Notes: generated by a model from the letters alone, not told the origin. A stretch of 64,000 nucleotides of DNA from Sinosporangium siamense (GCF_016863435.1 NZ_BOOW01000006.1:124001-188000); one strand, 5' to 3'; counted from the first letter of the stretch, positions 1 through 8,810 are shown. Translations and numbers: made by a program.

Positions 1-1
1 T

Positions 2-532
2 CGCCGCCTCAAGCCCCGCAGAGTGGTGCTCCTGGTGGACGTGAGCGGTTCCATGAACGCCTACGCCGACACGCTACTGCGCTTCTCCCACGCCTTGATG
101 CGCTCGGAGCCGCGGGTCACCGAGGTCTTCTCGGTGGGAACCCGGCTGACGCGACTCACCGGTGATCTCCTGCATCGCGATCCGGACACCGCGATGGCCA
201 AGGTATCGGCGGCCATCCCCGACTGGAACGGGGGCACCCGCCTGGGTGAGGAGCTCAAGGAGTTTCTGCGGCTTTCATGGGCTCGCGGGGCTATTGTGGT
301 GATCGCCTCGGATGGTTGGGAGCGTGGTGATCCGGCCCTGCTCGAACGCCAGATGGCCAGGCTGTCCCTGCTCGCCCACCGTGTGGTGTGGGTCAACCCG
401 CACAAGGGCACGGAGGGATATCAACCGCTCACCGGGGGCATGCGTGCGGCTCTGCCGTACATCGATGACTTCGTGGCCGGACACAGCCTGGCCGCGTTCA
501 CCGAGCTCGCGGAAAGGCTCGCTCATGCGTGA
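2..532 (+). CDS. CoxE-like VWA domain protein, 5' truncated by window edge
   Basis: The reading frame is open from base 2, so the start lies outside the window; 176 residues are visible. A von Willebrand factor A fold is shown by the metal-ion (MIDAS) motif DVSGSM near the visible N-terminus and the later ASDGWERGD segment. VWA proteins of this type (CoxE family) sit in carbon-monoxide and xanthine dehydrogenase gene clusters and act with a MoxR-type ATPase in cofactor insertion. The next gene is xdhC, whose ATG lies inside the 3' end of this gene, which supports the maturation role. The exact substrate enzyme is not visible here. Confidence 0.8.
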   Translation, partial: RRLKPRRVVLLVDVSGSMNAYADTLLRFSHALMRSEPRVTEVFSVGTRLTRLTGDLLHRDPDTAMAKVSAAIPDWNGGTRLGEELKEFLRLSWARGAIVVIASDGWERGDPALLERQMARLSLLAHRVVWVNPHKGTEGYQPLTGGMRAALPYIDDFVAGHSLAAFTELAERLAHA

Positions 533-1619
533 CGTGCTCTCGCAGATCATTCGGTGGTGGAGGGCGGGCGAGCAGTTCGGACTGGCCACCGTGGTGGACA
601 CGTTCCGCAGCGCGCCTCGGCCGCCCGGCGCGTCGATGGCGGTGCTCGGCGCCGAGGTGGTGGGCAGCGTCTCGGGCGGCTGCGTCGAGGGCGCGGTGTT
701 CGAGCTGGCCTCGCAGTCCGCCGCGCCGGTGCTGCAAAGATACGGCGTGAGCGACGACGACGCCTTCGCCGTGGGGCTGACCTGCGGCGGCATCCTGGAC
801 GTGCTGGTGGAGCCGGTGTCCCGCGAGACCTTCCCCGAGCTGGGGGAGATCGCGGCGTCGATCGAGGCCCACGAGCCGGTGGCGACGGCGACGATCATCT
901 CGGGACCGGGGACGCTGGGAGCACGCAGAGTGCTCTGGCGGGAGCGGGTCTCGGGATCGCTTGGGCCGGCCCGGCTGAACGAGGCGGTCGACGACGACGT
1001 GCGCGGCATGCTCGCCCAGGGCCTGACCGGGGTGCGGCGCTACGGCGCCGACGGGGAGCGGCGGCTGGACGATCTGGCGGTGTTCGTGCACTCGTTCGCA
1101 CCGCCGCCGCGCATGCTGGTGTTCGGGGCGATCGACTTCGCCGCGGCGGTGGCGCGGATCGGCAAGTTCCTCGGCTATCACGTGGTCGTGTGCGACGCGC
1201 GCCCGGTGTTCACGACCGCGAAACGTTTCCCCGAGGCGGACGAGGTCGTGGTGAAGTGGCCGCACGACTATCTGAGCAGCGTCGCGCCCACGGTCGACGA
1301 GCGGACGGTGATCTGCGTGCTGACCCACGACCCGAAGTTCGACGTGCCGCTGCTGGAGGTGGCGCTGCGCACCCGGGCGGGCTATGTGGGGGCGATGGGT
1401 TCGCGCCGCACCCACGAGGACCGGCTGGCGCGCCTCCGCGAGGCCGGCCTGACCGGCGAGGAGCTGTCCCGGCTGCGCTCCCCGGTGGGACTCGATCTCG
1501 GGGCACGCACCCCCGAGGAGACCGCGGTGTCGATCGCGGCGGAGCTGATCCAGCTCAGGTGGGGCGGCTCGGGCCGCCCGCTCACCGACACAACAGGCCG
1601 CATCCACGGGGAAGGCTGA
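525..1619 (+). CDS. XdhC/CoxI family molybdoenzyme maturation protein
   Basis: This 364-residue protein has the two-domain XdhC layout. The N-terminal XdhC/CoxI domain carries the conserved SGGCVEG motif. The C-terminal Rossmann-like domain carries a DPKFD segment and the GYVGAMGSRRTHEDR signature. XdhC proteins bind molybdenum cofactor and help insert it, in sulfurated form, into xanthine dehydrogenase or CO dehydrogenase-like enzymes. The ATG at 525 was chosen over upstream in-frame codons because it overlaps the end of the VWA gene by 8 bases and begins the conserved N-terminus. The MobA-like gene follows after 5 bases, so the three genes form an operon. Confidence 0.88.
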   Translation: MRDVLSQIIRWWRAGEQFGLATVVDTFRSAPRPPGASMAVLGAEVVGSVSGGCVEGAVFELASQSAAPVLQRYGVSDDDAFAVGLTCGGILDVLVEPVSRETFPELGEIAASIEAHEPVATATIISGPGTLGARRVLWRERVSGSLGPARLNEAVDDDVRGMLAQGLTGVRRYGADGERRLDDLAVFVHSFAPPPRMLVFGAIDFAAAVARIGKFLGYHVVVCDARPVFTTAKRFPEADEVVVKWPHDYLSSVAPTVDERTVICVLTHDPKFDVPLLEVALRTRAGYVGAMGSRRTHEDRLARLREAGLTGEELSRLRSPVGLDLGARTPEETAVSIAAELIQLRWGGSGRPLTDTTGRIHGEG

Positions 1620-1624
1620 CCGGC

Positions 1625-2245
1625 ATGAGCCCTCATCGCGACTCACGTCCGCTCGATCTCGCCCACCACGACGACGGCCCGCCCGTCGCGGGGCTGCTGC
1701 TCGCGGCCGGCCAGGGGGCCAGGCTGGGCACTCCCAAGGCTGTCGTGGAGGTGGAGGGGGAACGCCTGGTCGACCGTGGGGTGCGGCTGCTGGAGGAAGG
1801 CGGCTGCCACCCGGTCGTCGTCGTGCTGGGCGCGGCCGTGGTGCCGGTGCGCAAGGCGGTGGTGGCCCGCAACTCCGAATGGCGCTCAGGCATGGGCTCC
1901 TCGCTGCGGGTCGGCCTGTCCGCGGTGCCGCCGGAGGCGGTCGCGGTGGTGGTGGCCCTGGTGGATCAGCCCGACATCCAGGCTCTCGCCGTACGCCGCC
2001 TGGTGGAGGCGTGCCGCGCCGGGGCGCGGATCGCGGTGGCGACGTACGGCGGAGCCAGGCGCAACCCCGTGCTCATCGCACGCGAGCACTTCGACGAGGT
2101 GACGTCCATGGCGGTGGGCGACGTGGGCGCCAGGCCGTTCCTTGAGGCGCACCCGGAGCTCGTGACCGAGGTGGCGTGCGACGACGCGGGCGACCCCGCC
2201 GACCTGGACACGCCGGAGGACCTGGAGCGGCGGCTGCACTCCTGA
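1625..2245 (+). CDS. MobA/MocA-like molybdenum cofactor nucleotidyltransferase
   Basis: This is a 206-residue NTP-transferase (MobA/MocA type). The N-terminal nucleotide-binding motif LLLAAGQGARLGTPKA follows a short polar tail, and a LVDQPD acidic motif marks the metal/NTP site. Proteins of this family attach CMP or GMP to molybdopterin; next to xdhC the MocA (CMP) activity is the more likely. The ATG is 5 bases after the xdhC stop, consistent with co-transcription. The protein ends with the typical DLDTPEDL segment. CTP versus GTP specificity cannot be settled by eye. Confidence 0.85.
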   Translation: MSPHRDSRPLDLAHHDDGPPVAGLLLAAGQGARLGTPKAVVEVEGERLVDRGVRLLEEGGCHPVVVVLGAAVVPVRKAVVARNSEWRSGMGSSLRVGLSAVPPEAVAVVVALVDQPDIQALAVRRLVEACRAGARIAVATYGGARRNPVLIAREHFDEVTSMAVGDVGARPFLEAHPELVTEVACDDAGDPADLDTPEDLERRLHS

Positions 2246-2294
2246 CGCGGGGTACGGCGCAGCCGCCGTCGACTGTCTCTATGCGCGCGGCCTG

Positions 2295-3200
2295 TCACAT
2301 GCGCAGCCACGCCACCGCGGCGAGGTGGTCGCTGCCGGGGGCGGTCTCGACGCCGGCCCTGGTGGCCTTGAGCCCCCGATAGAGGATGTGGTCGGGCCTT
2401 GTCACCGGGAACACCGACGGCCACGTGAAGCCGAATCCGGTGCCGGCCTGGGTCTGGGCGTCGGTGAGCGGCGGCGCGAGGCCGCGGAGCTTGCGGTCGG
2501 TCGTGGCGGTGTTGAGGTCGCCGAGGAGGAGCAGCCTGTCGCTGTCGTCGCGGTCGACCACGCGGCGGGCCTCTGCCAGCGTGCGGTCGCGGACGGCCGT
2601 CTCGCCGGGGCGGGCCGAGGCCAGATGCACGACGTAGACGGTGACGTCGCCCTTGGGGGTGCGCACGACGGCGCGGAGCGCACGGGGCCAGCCGAGGCCG
2701 AGGTCGAGGCGGCGGGTCTCGGTGATGGGGTAGCGGCTCCAGAGGCCGACGGTGCCGGCGGTGAAGTGGTGCGGGAAACGCTCGTCGAGCACCTTGTCGA
2801 GCCCGCCGCCGCGCAGCTCTTGCAGGGCGAGCAGGTCGCGGCCCTTGGCGACGGCACGCACGGCCTTGGCCTGGTCGGGAGTGGCGGCGCCGATGTTGAG
2901 CGTGGCGACCGACAGGTCGCTCGGCCCGCCGGGGCCGCTGCGCAGGAGGTCGGGGCCGAACATGAGGCCCCACACGAGGCCGGGGACCACGGCGGTGGCG
3001 AGCGCGGGGCCGGAGCGGGCGACGACGGCTCCGGCGAGGAGGAAGGGCACCGCGACGCCGAGCCAGGGCAGCAGGCTCTCCAGGACGGGGGTGACCCCGC
3101 CGAGCTCGGGGAGCATCCGGTGGCCGCCCATGACAAGGGCGGTGAGCGCCGCCGTCGCTATGACTCCCTGTCTCAGCACCCTGAGTAGGTTAGGCCGCAC
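2295..3200 (-). CDS. Membrane-anchored endonuclease/exonuclease/phosphatase family protein
   Basis: This 301-residue protein has about three hydrophobic segments in its first 100 residues, then an endonuclease/exonuclease/phosphatase (EEP) domain. EEP motifs in order are TLNIG, LQELRG, GLWSRYPI, VVHLAS, LLLGDLNT, RPDHIL and GSDHLAAVAWL; these hold the metal-binding Asn/Glu, the Asp-Asn pair and the terminal Asp-His. The VanJ-like group in actinomycetes has the same arrangement of membrane helices plus an outward-facing EEP domain and acts on lipid or polyprenyl phosphates. Substrate here is unknown. It converges with the MobA-like gene and diverges from the F420 oxidoreductase gene. Confidence 0.8.
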   Translation of the reverse strand: MRPNLLRVLRQGVIATAALTALVMGGHRMLPELGGVTPVLESLLPWLGVAVPFLLAGAVVARSGPALATAVVPGLVWGLMFGPDLLRSGPGGPSDLSVATLNIGAATPDQAKAVRAVAKGRDLLALQELRGGGLDKVLDERFPHHFTAGTVGLWSRYPITETRRLDLGLGWPRALRAVVRTPKGDVTVYVVHLASARPGETAVRDRTLAEARRVVDRDDSDRLLLLGDLNTATTDRKLRGLAPPLTDAQTQAGTGFGFTWPSVFPVTRPDHILYRGLKATRAGVETAPGSDHLAAVAWLRM

Positions 3201-3364
3201 ACGGGCCGTAGGCCAACGACAGCACGCCGTAAGTAGGAATTGTCTGGGTTTATGACGTGCGCGGACGGCGCACCGAGTAATTTTCCTCGTTCGGCGTGAT
3301 CTTCAGCTTGGACGGGGTGGTGGGGAAGGACGCGCCGCTAGGCGATCCGCTAGCCTCTAACCGG

Positions 3365-3381
3365 ACCGAACAACATTCGGT
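3365..3381. promoter_or_regulatory. Perfect inverted repeat upstream of the F420 oxidoreductase gene
   Basis: Arms ACCGAA and TTCGGT are separated by CAACA, 51 bases before the ATG at 3432. The 231-base divergent gap contains no gene. A short perfect dyad here suits a TetR-type operator, but no regulator gene is adjacent. Confidence 0.3.
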
Positions 3382-3431
3382 TTGATCGTGGGTGGTGTGG
3401 GCGTGACACCACGGAAGGGACGGGAGGCAGC

Positions 3432-4472
3432 ATGCGCATCGGTATGGCCTTGAACTACGCGGGTGGCTTCAAGGAGACGGTCGAGGAGCTGGCCGATTAC
3501 GAGCGTGCCGGGCTGGACATCGTCTTCGTCGCGGAGGCGTACAGCTTCGACGCGGTCAGCCAGATGGGCTACATCGCCGCGAAGACCGAGCGGCTGGAGA
3601 TCGCCTCCGGCATCCTGCCCATCTACTCACGCACCCCCACGCTGCTCGCGATGACCGCGGCGGGCATGGATTATGTGTCGGGCGGACGCTTCACCCTCGG
3701 CCTCGGAGCCTCGGGCCCCCAGGTCATCGAGGGTTTCCACGGCGTGCCGTACACCGCGCCCCTCGGCCGCACCCGCGAGGTGGTCGAGATCTGCCGGGCG
3801 GTCTGGCGCAGGGAGCGCCTCACCTACGAGGGCAGGCACTACACGCTGCCGCTGCCCGAGGACCGCGGCACGGGGCTGGGCAAGCCGCTCAAGCTGATCA
3901 ACCGCCCGGTGCGCGAGCGCATCCCGATCGTGATCGCCGCGATCGGCCCCAAGAACGTCGAGCTCTCCGCCGAGGTGGCCGAGGGCTGGCAGCCGATTTT
4001 CTTCCTGCCGGAGAAGATGCAGGAGGTGTGGGGCCCCTCCCTCGCCGCGGGCAAGGCCAAGCGCGACCCCGCGCTCGGCGAGCTGGACGTGATCGCCCAC
4101 GCGAACCTCGCGATCGGGGACGACGCGGCCGGGCTGCTTGAGTTCGGCCGGGATGTGGCGGCGCTCTACATCGGCGGCATGGGGGCCAAGGACCGTAATT
4201 TCTACAACGACCTCGTGTGCCGCTTCGGCTACGAGGCGGAGGCCGAGCTCGTCCAGGACCTCTACCTGTCGGGGCGGAAGGCGGAGGCGGCGGCCGCGGT
4301 GCCGATCAAGCTGCTGGAGTCGATGTCGCTCATCGGCCCCGAGGGGTTCGTCCGCGACCGGATCGCCGCGATGCGCGAGGCAGGGGTGACGACGCTCAAC
4401 GTGACGCCCCTCGCGGGCAGCCACGCCGAGCGGCTCAAGCTGGTGGAGAAGGTCAGAGAGATGACCTTGTGA
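3432..4472 (+). CDS. LLM class F420-dependent oxidoreductase
   Basis: This 346-residue protein is a luciferase-like monooxygenase of the F420-dependent type (related to the Rv3520c group). Supporting segments are the N-terminal MRIGMALNYAGGF strand, VFVAEAYSFDA, IASGILPIYSRTP, a GGRFTLGLGASGPQV phosphate-binding loop, and the conserved IPIVIAAIGPKNVELSAE region. Such enzymes use reduced deazaflavin F420 as hydride donor or acceptor; the substrate is not predictable. The ATG is preceded by GGGAGG. The gene stands alone and ends before a repeat array and two hairpins. Confidence 0.88.
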   Translation: MRIGMALNYAGGFKETVEELADYERAGLDIVFVAEAYSFDAVSQMGYIAAKTERLEIASGILPIYSRTPTLLAMTAAGMDYVSGGRFTLGLGASGPQVIEGFHGVPYTAPLGRTREVVEICRAVWRRERLTYEGRHYTLPLPEDRGTGLGKPLKLINRPVRERIPIVIAAIGPKNVELSAEVAEGWQPIFFLPEKMQEVWGPSLAAGKAKRDPALGELDVIAHANLAIGDDAAGLLEFGRDVAALYIGGMGAKDRNFYNDLVCRFGYEAEAELVQDLYLSGRKAEAAAAVPIKLLESMSLIGPEGFVRDRIAAMREAGVTTLNVTPLAGSHAERLKLVEKVREMTL

Positions 4473-4491
4473 CGGCGGCCTCCTGACGTCC

Positions 4492-4594
4492 CCAGGACGT
4501 TTCCGGGACGTCCTCGGCACGTTCTCGACACCTCATCGGCACGTTCTCGACACCTCCTCGGGACGTCTTCGGCGCGTCCTCGGGACGTCGGAGG
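4492..4594. repeat. Degenerate 22-bp tandem repeat array
   Basis: About 4.7 units with a 22-base period begin at 4492, 4514, 4536, 4558 and 4580. The two central units differ at one position; their core is TCGGCACGTTCTCGACACCT. The outer units have diverged to a TCGGGACGTC theme. The array lies directly after the F420 oxidoreductase stop codon and before two terminator-like hairpins. Confidence 0.75.
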
Positions 4595-4623
4595 GCCTCG
4601 CACCCGCCCATAGGTGCGAGGCC
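4594..4623. terminator. Strong hairpin, probable bidirectional terminator
   Basis: The arms GGCCTCGCACC (4594-4604) and GGTGCGAGGCC (4613-4623) pair perfectly over 11 bases around an 8-base loop. It lies between two convergent genes, the F420 oxidoreductase and the GH9 glycosidase. There is no clear T-tract, as is common for actinomycete terminators. Confidence 0.6.
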
Positions 4624-4632
4624 CCGAGGCGA

Positions 4633-4666
4633 GGGCCGGCGGCCCAGGAGAGTCACCCGCCGGCCC
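4633..4666. terminator. Second hairpin between convergent genes
   Basis: Arms GGGCCGGCGG (4633-4642) and CCGCCGGCCC (4657-4666) pair perfectly with a 14-base loop. It follows the previous hairpin by 9 bases and probably terminates the minus-strand GH9 transcript. Confidence 0.5.
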
Positions 4667-4702
4667 GTCTTCACCGTTGTACGTCCGGGGCCTTCGCCGG
4701 GT

Positions 4703-6559
4703 TCAGCCGCGGGCGCTGAGGGACAAGGCGTAGAGCGCGATGGCGGCGAAGTCGTCGGCCGGCTCGGACGCCTGCCACGAGCGCACGTCGTCCACGAACC
4801 GCGAATTGCGGCCGGTGAACTGCTCGAACCTGTCGACCCCGTCGGCCGGGCAGCGGTTCATCTCCTCGAAGTGGCCGCCGAGACCGCTGTCGAAGAGCCC
4901 CTTGCTGTTCGGGCCGTTGACCACGGCGCCGACGGCGGGCAGTTTCGTGAGGTTGGCGATCTGGTGGTGCGGGCAGGCGATGGCCCCCTCACCCGCGCCG
5001 ACCATGAACGACGTGCCCCAGGCGTTGGCCCCGAACGCCCAGTTGCGCTGGCGGGTGCCGAAGGCGTCGTATGAGCGGTCGCCGCTGACGGTCCGGTAGA
5101 GGTTCGAGGTGGCCACCAGGCCGAAGGTGCGCGGCACCGAGTCGAACTGGTCATATTGCGCACCCGCCCGGAACGGGTCGGCCTTGGCGCGGGCCGAGCC
5201 GATCTCAAGCTGGTTCTTCATGTCGCCGAGCAGGTCGGCCTGGGTGACCGCGAGACCCTTGGCGCGGTAGACGCGCATCGCGCGGACGAGATCGGCGTGG
5301 GCGAGGGCGCTCACGTCGTAGAGGTTGAGGGTGTCGCCGCGGTCGTTCGCGATGTACTGCCCGGCCCAGTGGGCCGCCTGGCGCAGCCAGTCCTTGCCTC
5401 GCGGGTCGTGCAGCCGCGCCGCGGCCAGGGCGAGCTCCGTGCCGCCGAGTTCCATGTCGTCGCGCCACAGGCTCTCGGGGTAGAAGGCGTGCGGGAGCGA
5501 GGTGACGAGTTCGCCGACGTTCTCGGTCTTGGCCATGCCGTAGATCTGCGCGGCCTTGTCGAGCAGCGCCTTGGCCTTGCGGCGGTCCGGCTCGACCTGG
5601 GCCGCCAGGGCGAAGGCGGCAGCCGTACGGCCCGCCAGGTTGGGGCTGATCGGCCGGCCGGGCGCGGCGGCCCGGAAGACCGGGCGGTTGCGGATGAACT
5701 TGCGGTCGGCGCCCTGATCGTTGTCGTCGGCCTCCGGCATGCGCCAGATGTCGTGGTCGCCGACGAAGGTGCCCTCCTTGTTGCCCGCGCCGATGCCGAC
5801 CTGGATGTAGAGGGTCTTGGACTGCTCGTCCCACATCTTGTCGAGCCACTTGAGACCGTGCGCGGCCTCGGCGCGCAGGCGCGGGTCGGCCAGGGCGCCG
5901 GCGTCGCGCTGGGTGGCCCACATGAGGGTGTCCACGTAGGACAGGATGTGGGTGAACTTGAGGTAGTCACCCGCGTCATACCACCCGCCCTCGACGTCCA
6001 CCGGGCCGCCGACCTTGGTGAGCTCGCCCTGGATCTGGTCGGTGCCGGGGCCGGTGAAGGCCGGCCAGTCGTAGACGTCCGCCGCCCGGTCGTTGAGGTG
6101 GCTGGGCTTGCGCTGCAGCGGCCCCGCCAGCACGTCCGCGCCGTCGCGCTGGCCGCCGAAGAAGGTCACCGCCTTGGCGGCGGTATCGGCGAACTGGGTA
6201 CGGTGACCAATCCGGAAATTGGGTGAGACAGATGTGCCGCTCTTGATGCGATAGGTGCCGGCGCGGTGGAGTTTGGATAGGTCAAGCTCATAGACGTGGC
6301 CGAACGCGGTGTTCCAAGCGCCGAGGTCCGCACCCGCACGACCGCGGAACACCTCTTTGCCCCGGTGGTCGACCACCGTGAAGCGGGCCCCCGGCGACGG
6401 GGCGGAGGTCATGAGGTAGGCGTGCTTGGACTCCGACGTCGTGTAACCGATTTGGTCGACTCTGATCAATCCGGTGGGGTTCGATTCGGCCATGGCGGGG
6501 CTCCCAACGGCCAGCAGGCCGAACACGAGGGCACCGGCCGCGAGCTTGCGTGAACTCAT
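4703..6559 (-). CDS. Secreted glycoside hydrolase family 9 protein
   Basis: This 618-residue protein has a signal peptide (hydrophobic core after MSSRKLAAGA, cleavage near PAMAES), an N-terminal Ig-like CelD_N domain starting at IRVDQIGY, and a GH9 (alpha/alpha)6 catalytic domain. The GH9 base/nucleophile pair is visible as GGWYDAGDYLKF, and the C-terminal acid Glu region as ASEPADDFAAIAL. GH9 enzymes mostly hydrolyse beta-1,4-glucans by inversion; some act on chitosan-derived glucosamine. The ATG at 6559 was chosen because AGGAG lies 6 bases upstream and the signal peptide begins there, rather than at the in-frame codon 9 residues earlier. No carbohydrate-binding module is visible. Confidence 0.88.
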   Translation of the reverse strand: MSSRKLAAGALVFGLLAVGSPAMAESNPTGLIRVDQIGYTTSESKHAYLMTSAPSPGARFTVVDHRGKEVFRGRAGADLGAWNTAFGHVYELDLSKLHRAGTYRIKSGTSVSPNFRIGHRTQFADTAAKAVTFFGGQRDGADVLAGPLQRKPSHLNDRAADVYDWPAFTGPGTDQIQGELTKVGGPVDVEGGWYDAGDYLKFTHILSYVDTLMWATQRDAGALADPRLRAEAAHGLKWLDKMWDEQSKTLYIQVGIGAGNKEGTFVGDHDIWRMPEADDNDQGADRKFIRNRPVFRAAAPGRPISPNLAGRTAAAFALAAQVEPDRRKAKALLDKAAQIYGMAKTENVGELVTSLPHAFYPESLWRDDMELGGTELALAAARLHDPRGKDWLRQAAHWAGQYIANDRGDTLNLYDVSALAHADLVRAMRVYRAKGLAVTQADLLGDMKNQLEIGSARAKADPFRAGAQYDQFDSVPRTFGLVATSNLYRTVSGDRSYDAFGTRQRNWAFGANAWGTSFMVGAGEGAIACPHHQIANLTKLPAVGAVVNGPNSKGLFDSGLGGHFEEMNRCPADGVDRFEQFTGRNSRFVDDVRSWQASEPADDFAAIALYALSLSARG

Positions 6560-6588
6560 CGGGTCTCCTGAGCGGGAGGGGTGCAAAA

Positions 6589-6607
6589 GTTAGGAAACCT
6601 TCCTAAC
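6589..6607. promoter_or_regulatory. Palindromic operator-like site upstream of GH9 gene
   Basis: Arms GTTAGGAA (6589-6596) and TTCCTAAC (6600-6607) flank a 3-base centre. The site lies 30 bases upstream of the GH9 start codon, in the expected promoter or 5' leader. It resembles the AGGAAA-TTTCCT palindrome described for the ROK-family chitosanase repressor CsnR in Streptomyces; that match is from memory and is inference. Confidence 0.6.
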
Positions 6608-6859
6608 CTTCTCCGGCACGGTAATGGCGGGGTGGGGGTGTGGTCAATGAATGTTTCCCACCTGTTGCCGCGAACGGGCCCCCTCCGCGCCGGACGGCAC
6701 ACACCCGCCCATATGCCCGCCCGGGCCAGGCCCGCCCGGCACCGGCCGCGGCGAACGCCCCGCGATAAGCCCTGTGATAAGCGGGGCGCCGGTCCCCTCG
6801 CCTGCCGGTAGACTTGGGCGTCGAGTTGTGCATACGGCTGTACGCAGGAGAAGAGACGA

Positions 6860-7420
6860 GTGGCGACGACCAACGACCTAAAGAACGGCATTGTGCTCAA
6901 GCTCGACGGCGGTGAGCTCTGGACCGTCGTGGAGTTCCAGCACGTCAAGCCCGGTAAGGGTGGCGCCTTCGTCCGCACGAAGCTCAAGCATGTGCTTTCG
7001 GGCAAGGTTGTCGACAAGACCTTTAACGCGGGCGTCAAAGTCGACGTGGCCAACGTCGACAAGCGGGAAATGCAGTTCTCCTACCTCGACGGCGACGAGT
7101 TCGTCTTCATGGACACCGAGACCTACGACATGGTCAACGTGCCCCGGGCGACCGTCGGCTCCTCCGCCGACTACATGCTGGAGAACACCCTGGCGACCGT
7201 CGCCTTCCACGGTGGCGAGGCGCTCTACGTCGACCTTCCGGCCGCCGTCGAGCTGACCGTGTCTCACACCGAGCCCGGTCTGCAGGGCGACCGCTCCACC
7301 GGCGGCACCAAGCCCGCCACGCTGGAGACCGGAGCCGAGGTCAAGGTGCCTCTGTTCATCACCACAGGCGAGAAGATCAAGGTCGACACGCGCAGCGGCG
7401 AATACCTCGGCCGCGCCTGA
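6860..7420 (+). CDS. efp: Translation elongation factor P
   Basis: This 186-residue protein matches EF-P over its full length. It has the N-terminal KOW-like domain with the tip loop [10 protein letters not shown] (tip Lys33), a [18 protein letters not shown] segment, and a C-terminal domain ending with [17 protein letters not shown] binds between the ribosomal P and E sites and relieves stalling at polyproline. GTG is the start, preceded by AGGAGAAG. nusB follows with a one-base stop/start overlap, as in many actinobacteria. The usual upstream partners (aroQ, pepP) are absent; the GH9 gene lies there instead. Confidence 0.97.
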   Translation: MATTNDLKNGIVLKLDGGELWTVVEFQHVKPGKGGAFVRTKLKHVLSGKVVDKTFNAGVKVDVANVDKREMQFSYLDGDEFVFMDTETYDMVNVPRATVGSSADYMLENTLATVAFHGGEALYVDLPAAVELTVSHTEPGLQGDRSTGGTKPATLETGAEVKVPLFITTGEKIKVDTRSGEYLGRA

Positions 7421-7830
7421 TGTCGGCACGGGGGAAGGCGCGCCGCCGCGCGCTCGACATCCTCTTCGAGGCCGAGCTCCGCAGTGAGAACCCGCGGACG
7501 GTCCTGGCCGAGCGGGTCGCCCGCGCGGACCCGCCGGTCAACGAATACACCACCACTCTGGTCGAAGGTGTGGTCAGACACGCCGAGCGCATCGACGACC
7601 TGATCGAGACCTACTCCGAGGGGTGGACCCTTGACCGCATGCCCGCGGTCGACCGCAACGTGCTGCGGGGAGGCACCTACGAGCTGCTGTGGATGCCCGA
7701 CGTTCCCGGCGGGGTCGTGATCAGCGAATGGGTCCACCTGGCCTCCGAGTTGTCCACCGACGACTCCCCGCAGTTCGTCAACGGGCTTCTCGCGAGATTC
7801 AACCAGCTCAAGCCCACCCTCGCTCTCTAG
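7420..7830 (+). CDS. nusB: Transcription antitermination protein NusB
   Basis: This 136-residue all-helical protein begins with ARGKARRRALDILFEAELR, the RNA-binding arginine-rich N-terminus of NusB, and contains DRMPAVDRNVLRGGTYELL and a C-terminal SPQFVNGLLARF helix, both family signatures. NusB pairs with NusE (S10) on boxA RNA to prevent premature termination in rRNA operons. The ATG shares its A with the efp TGA stop, so the two genes are translationally coupled. Confidence 0.95.
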   Translation: MSARGKARRRALDILFEAELRSENPRTVLAERVARADPPVNEYTTTLVEGVVRHAERIDDLIETYSEGWTLDRMPAVDRNVLRGGTYELLWMPDVPGGVVISEWVHLASELSTDDSPQFVNGLLARFNQLKPTLAL

Positions 7831-7961
7831 CGCGCCCTTTTGGCCTTAGGCTCGGGGGCGTACGGAGATCGAACCTCTTTCGCCCGCCCCGCCGGTGATC
7901 GCCTGACCCGGCCCGGGGCATGCCACGGGTGGAAAGGGTCACGAGGGGGAGGGCCAAGCGC

Positions 7962-8714
7962 ATGGAGAGCATCAAGCAGACGGGCGCCGCCGCGGCTCGC
8001 ACCGCGGTGGTGTGGGACGCGCTGAGGGCGGTGCTCGACGAGCGGGTGGCCGCACAGGGGCGTGAGCGCCTCGACATCGTCGACGCGGGCGGCGGCACCG
8101 GCGGCTTCGCCGTACCCCTCGCCGGGCTCGGCCACGCCGTCACGGTGGTCGACCCCAGCCCCGACTCGCTGGCGGCCCTGGAGCGCCGGGCCGCCGACGC
8201 CGGCGTGGGCGTGCGCTCCCTCCAGGGCGACGCCGCCGATCTCGGCGACCTGCTGCCCGGCGACAGCGCGGACCTGGTGATCTGCCACAGCGTTCTCGAA
8301 TACGTCGACGACCCGCGGCGGGCACTGACCGCCATGGCGGGGCTGCTGCGCGCCGGCGGAGTGATCAGCGTGCTGGCGGCCAACCCGGTCGCCACGGCCA
8401 TCCACCGCGCCGCCTCGGGCCGCTTCGACGAGGCCCTGCACGTGCTGGGCGACCCCGAGGGCCGCTGGGGAGACCGTGACCCCACCCCGCGCCGCTTCAC
8501 CGCCGAGGGTCTCGCCCAGCTCCTCTCCACCTCCGGCTTCACCCCCGGCGAGGCCCACGGCGTCCGCGTCTTCGCCGACCTCGTCCCAAGCCGCCTCCTC
8601 GACGGCGAACCCGGCGCCGCCACCGCCCTCGCCGCCCTGGAACAGGCCGCCGCCTCCCACCCGGTCCTCCGCGACATCGCCACCCAACTCCACCTCCTCG
8701 GCCACCGCAAATAA
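7962..8714 (+). CDS. Class I SAM-dependent methyltransferase
   Basis: This 250-residue protein has a Rossmann methyltransferase domain. Motif I is VDAGGGTGGFAVPLA, the ribose-binding acidic residue is in VVDPSPDSLAALE, and the post-motif is DLVICHSVLEYVDDP. The acceptor substrate is unknown; related genes lie near mraZ/dinB in Streptomyces. ATG at 7962, preceded by GGAGGG at a normal distance, is preferred; an in-frame ATG at 7920 would add 14 residues. The 3' third of the gene is almost purely C-ending codons. Confidence 0.75.
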   Translation: MESIKQTGAAAARTAVVWDALRAVLDERVAAQGRERLDIVDAGGGTGGFAVPLAGLGHAVTVVDPSPDSLAALERRAADAGVGVRSLQGDAADLGDLLPGDSADLVICHSVLEYVDDPRRALTAMAGLLRAGGVISVLAANPVATAIHRAASGRFDEALHVLGDPEGRWGDRDPTPRRFTAEGLAQLLSTSGFTPGEAHGVRVFADLVPSRLLDGEPGAATALAALEQAAASHPVLRDIATQLHLLGHRK

Positions 8715-8810
8715 CCCACCAGGCCCCTGATCACCCTGCTGAGGCCGGTCGCCGGTGTGCCCGCTGTGGCGTGCTCGCCTTAGCGGGCCCACCGCCGCGT
8801 CGCGACCCTG

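Noticed and set aside
23-532. Treating base 23 (GTG) as the start of the VWA gene
   Set aside because: The frame is open upstream to base 2 with plausible residues, and the MIDAS motif would be too close to the N-terminus.
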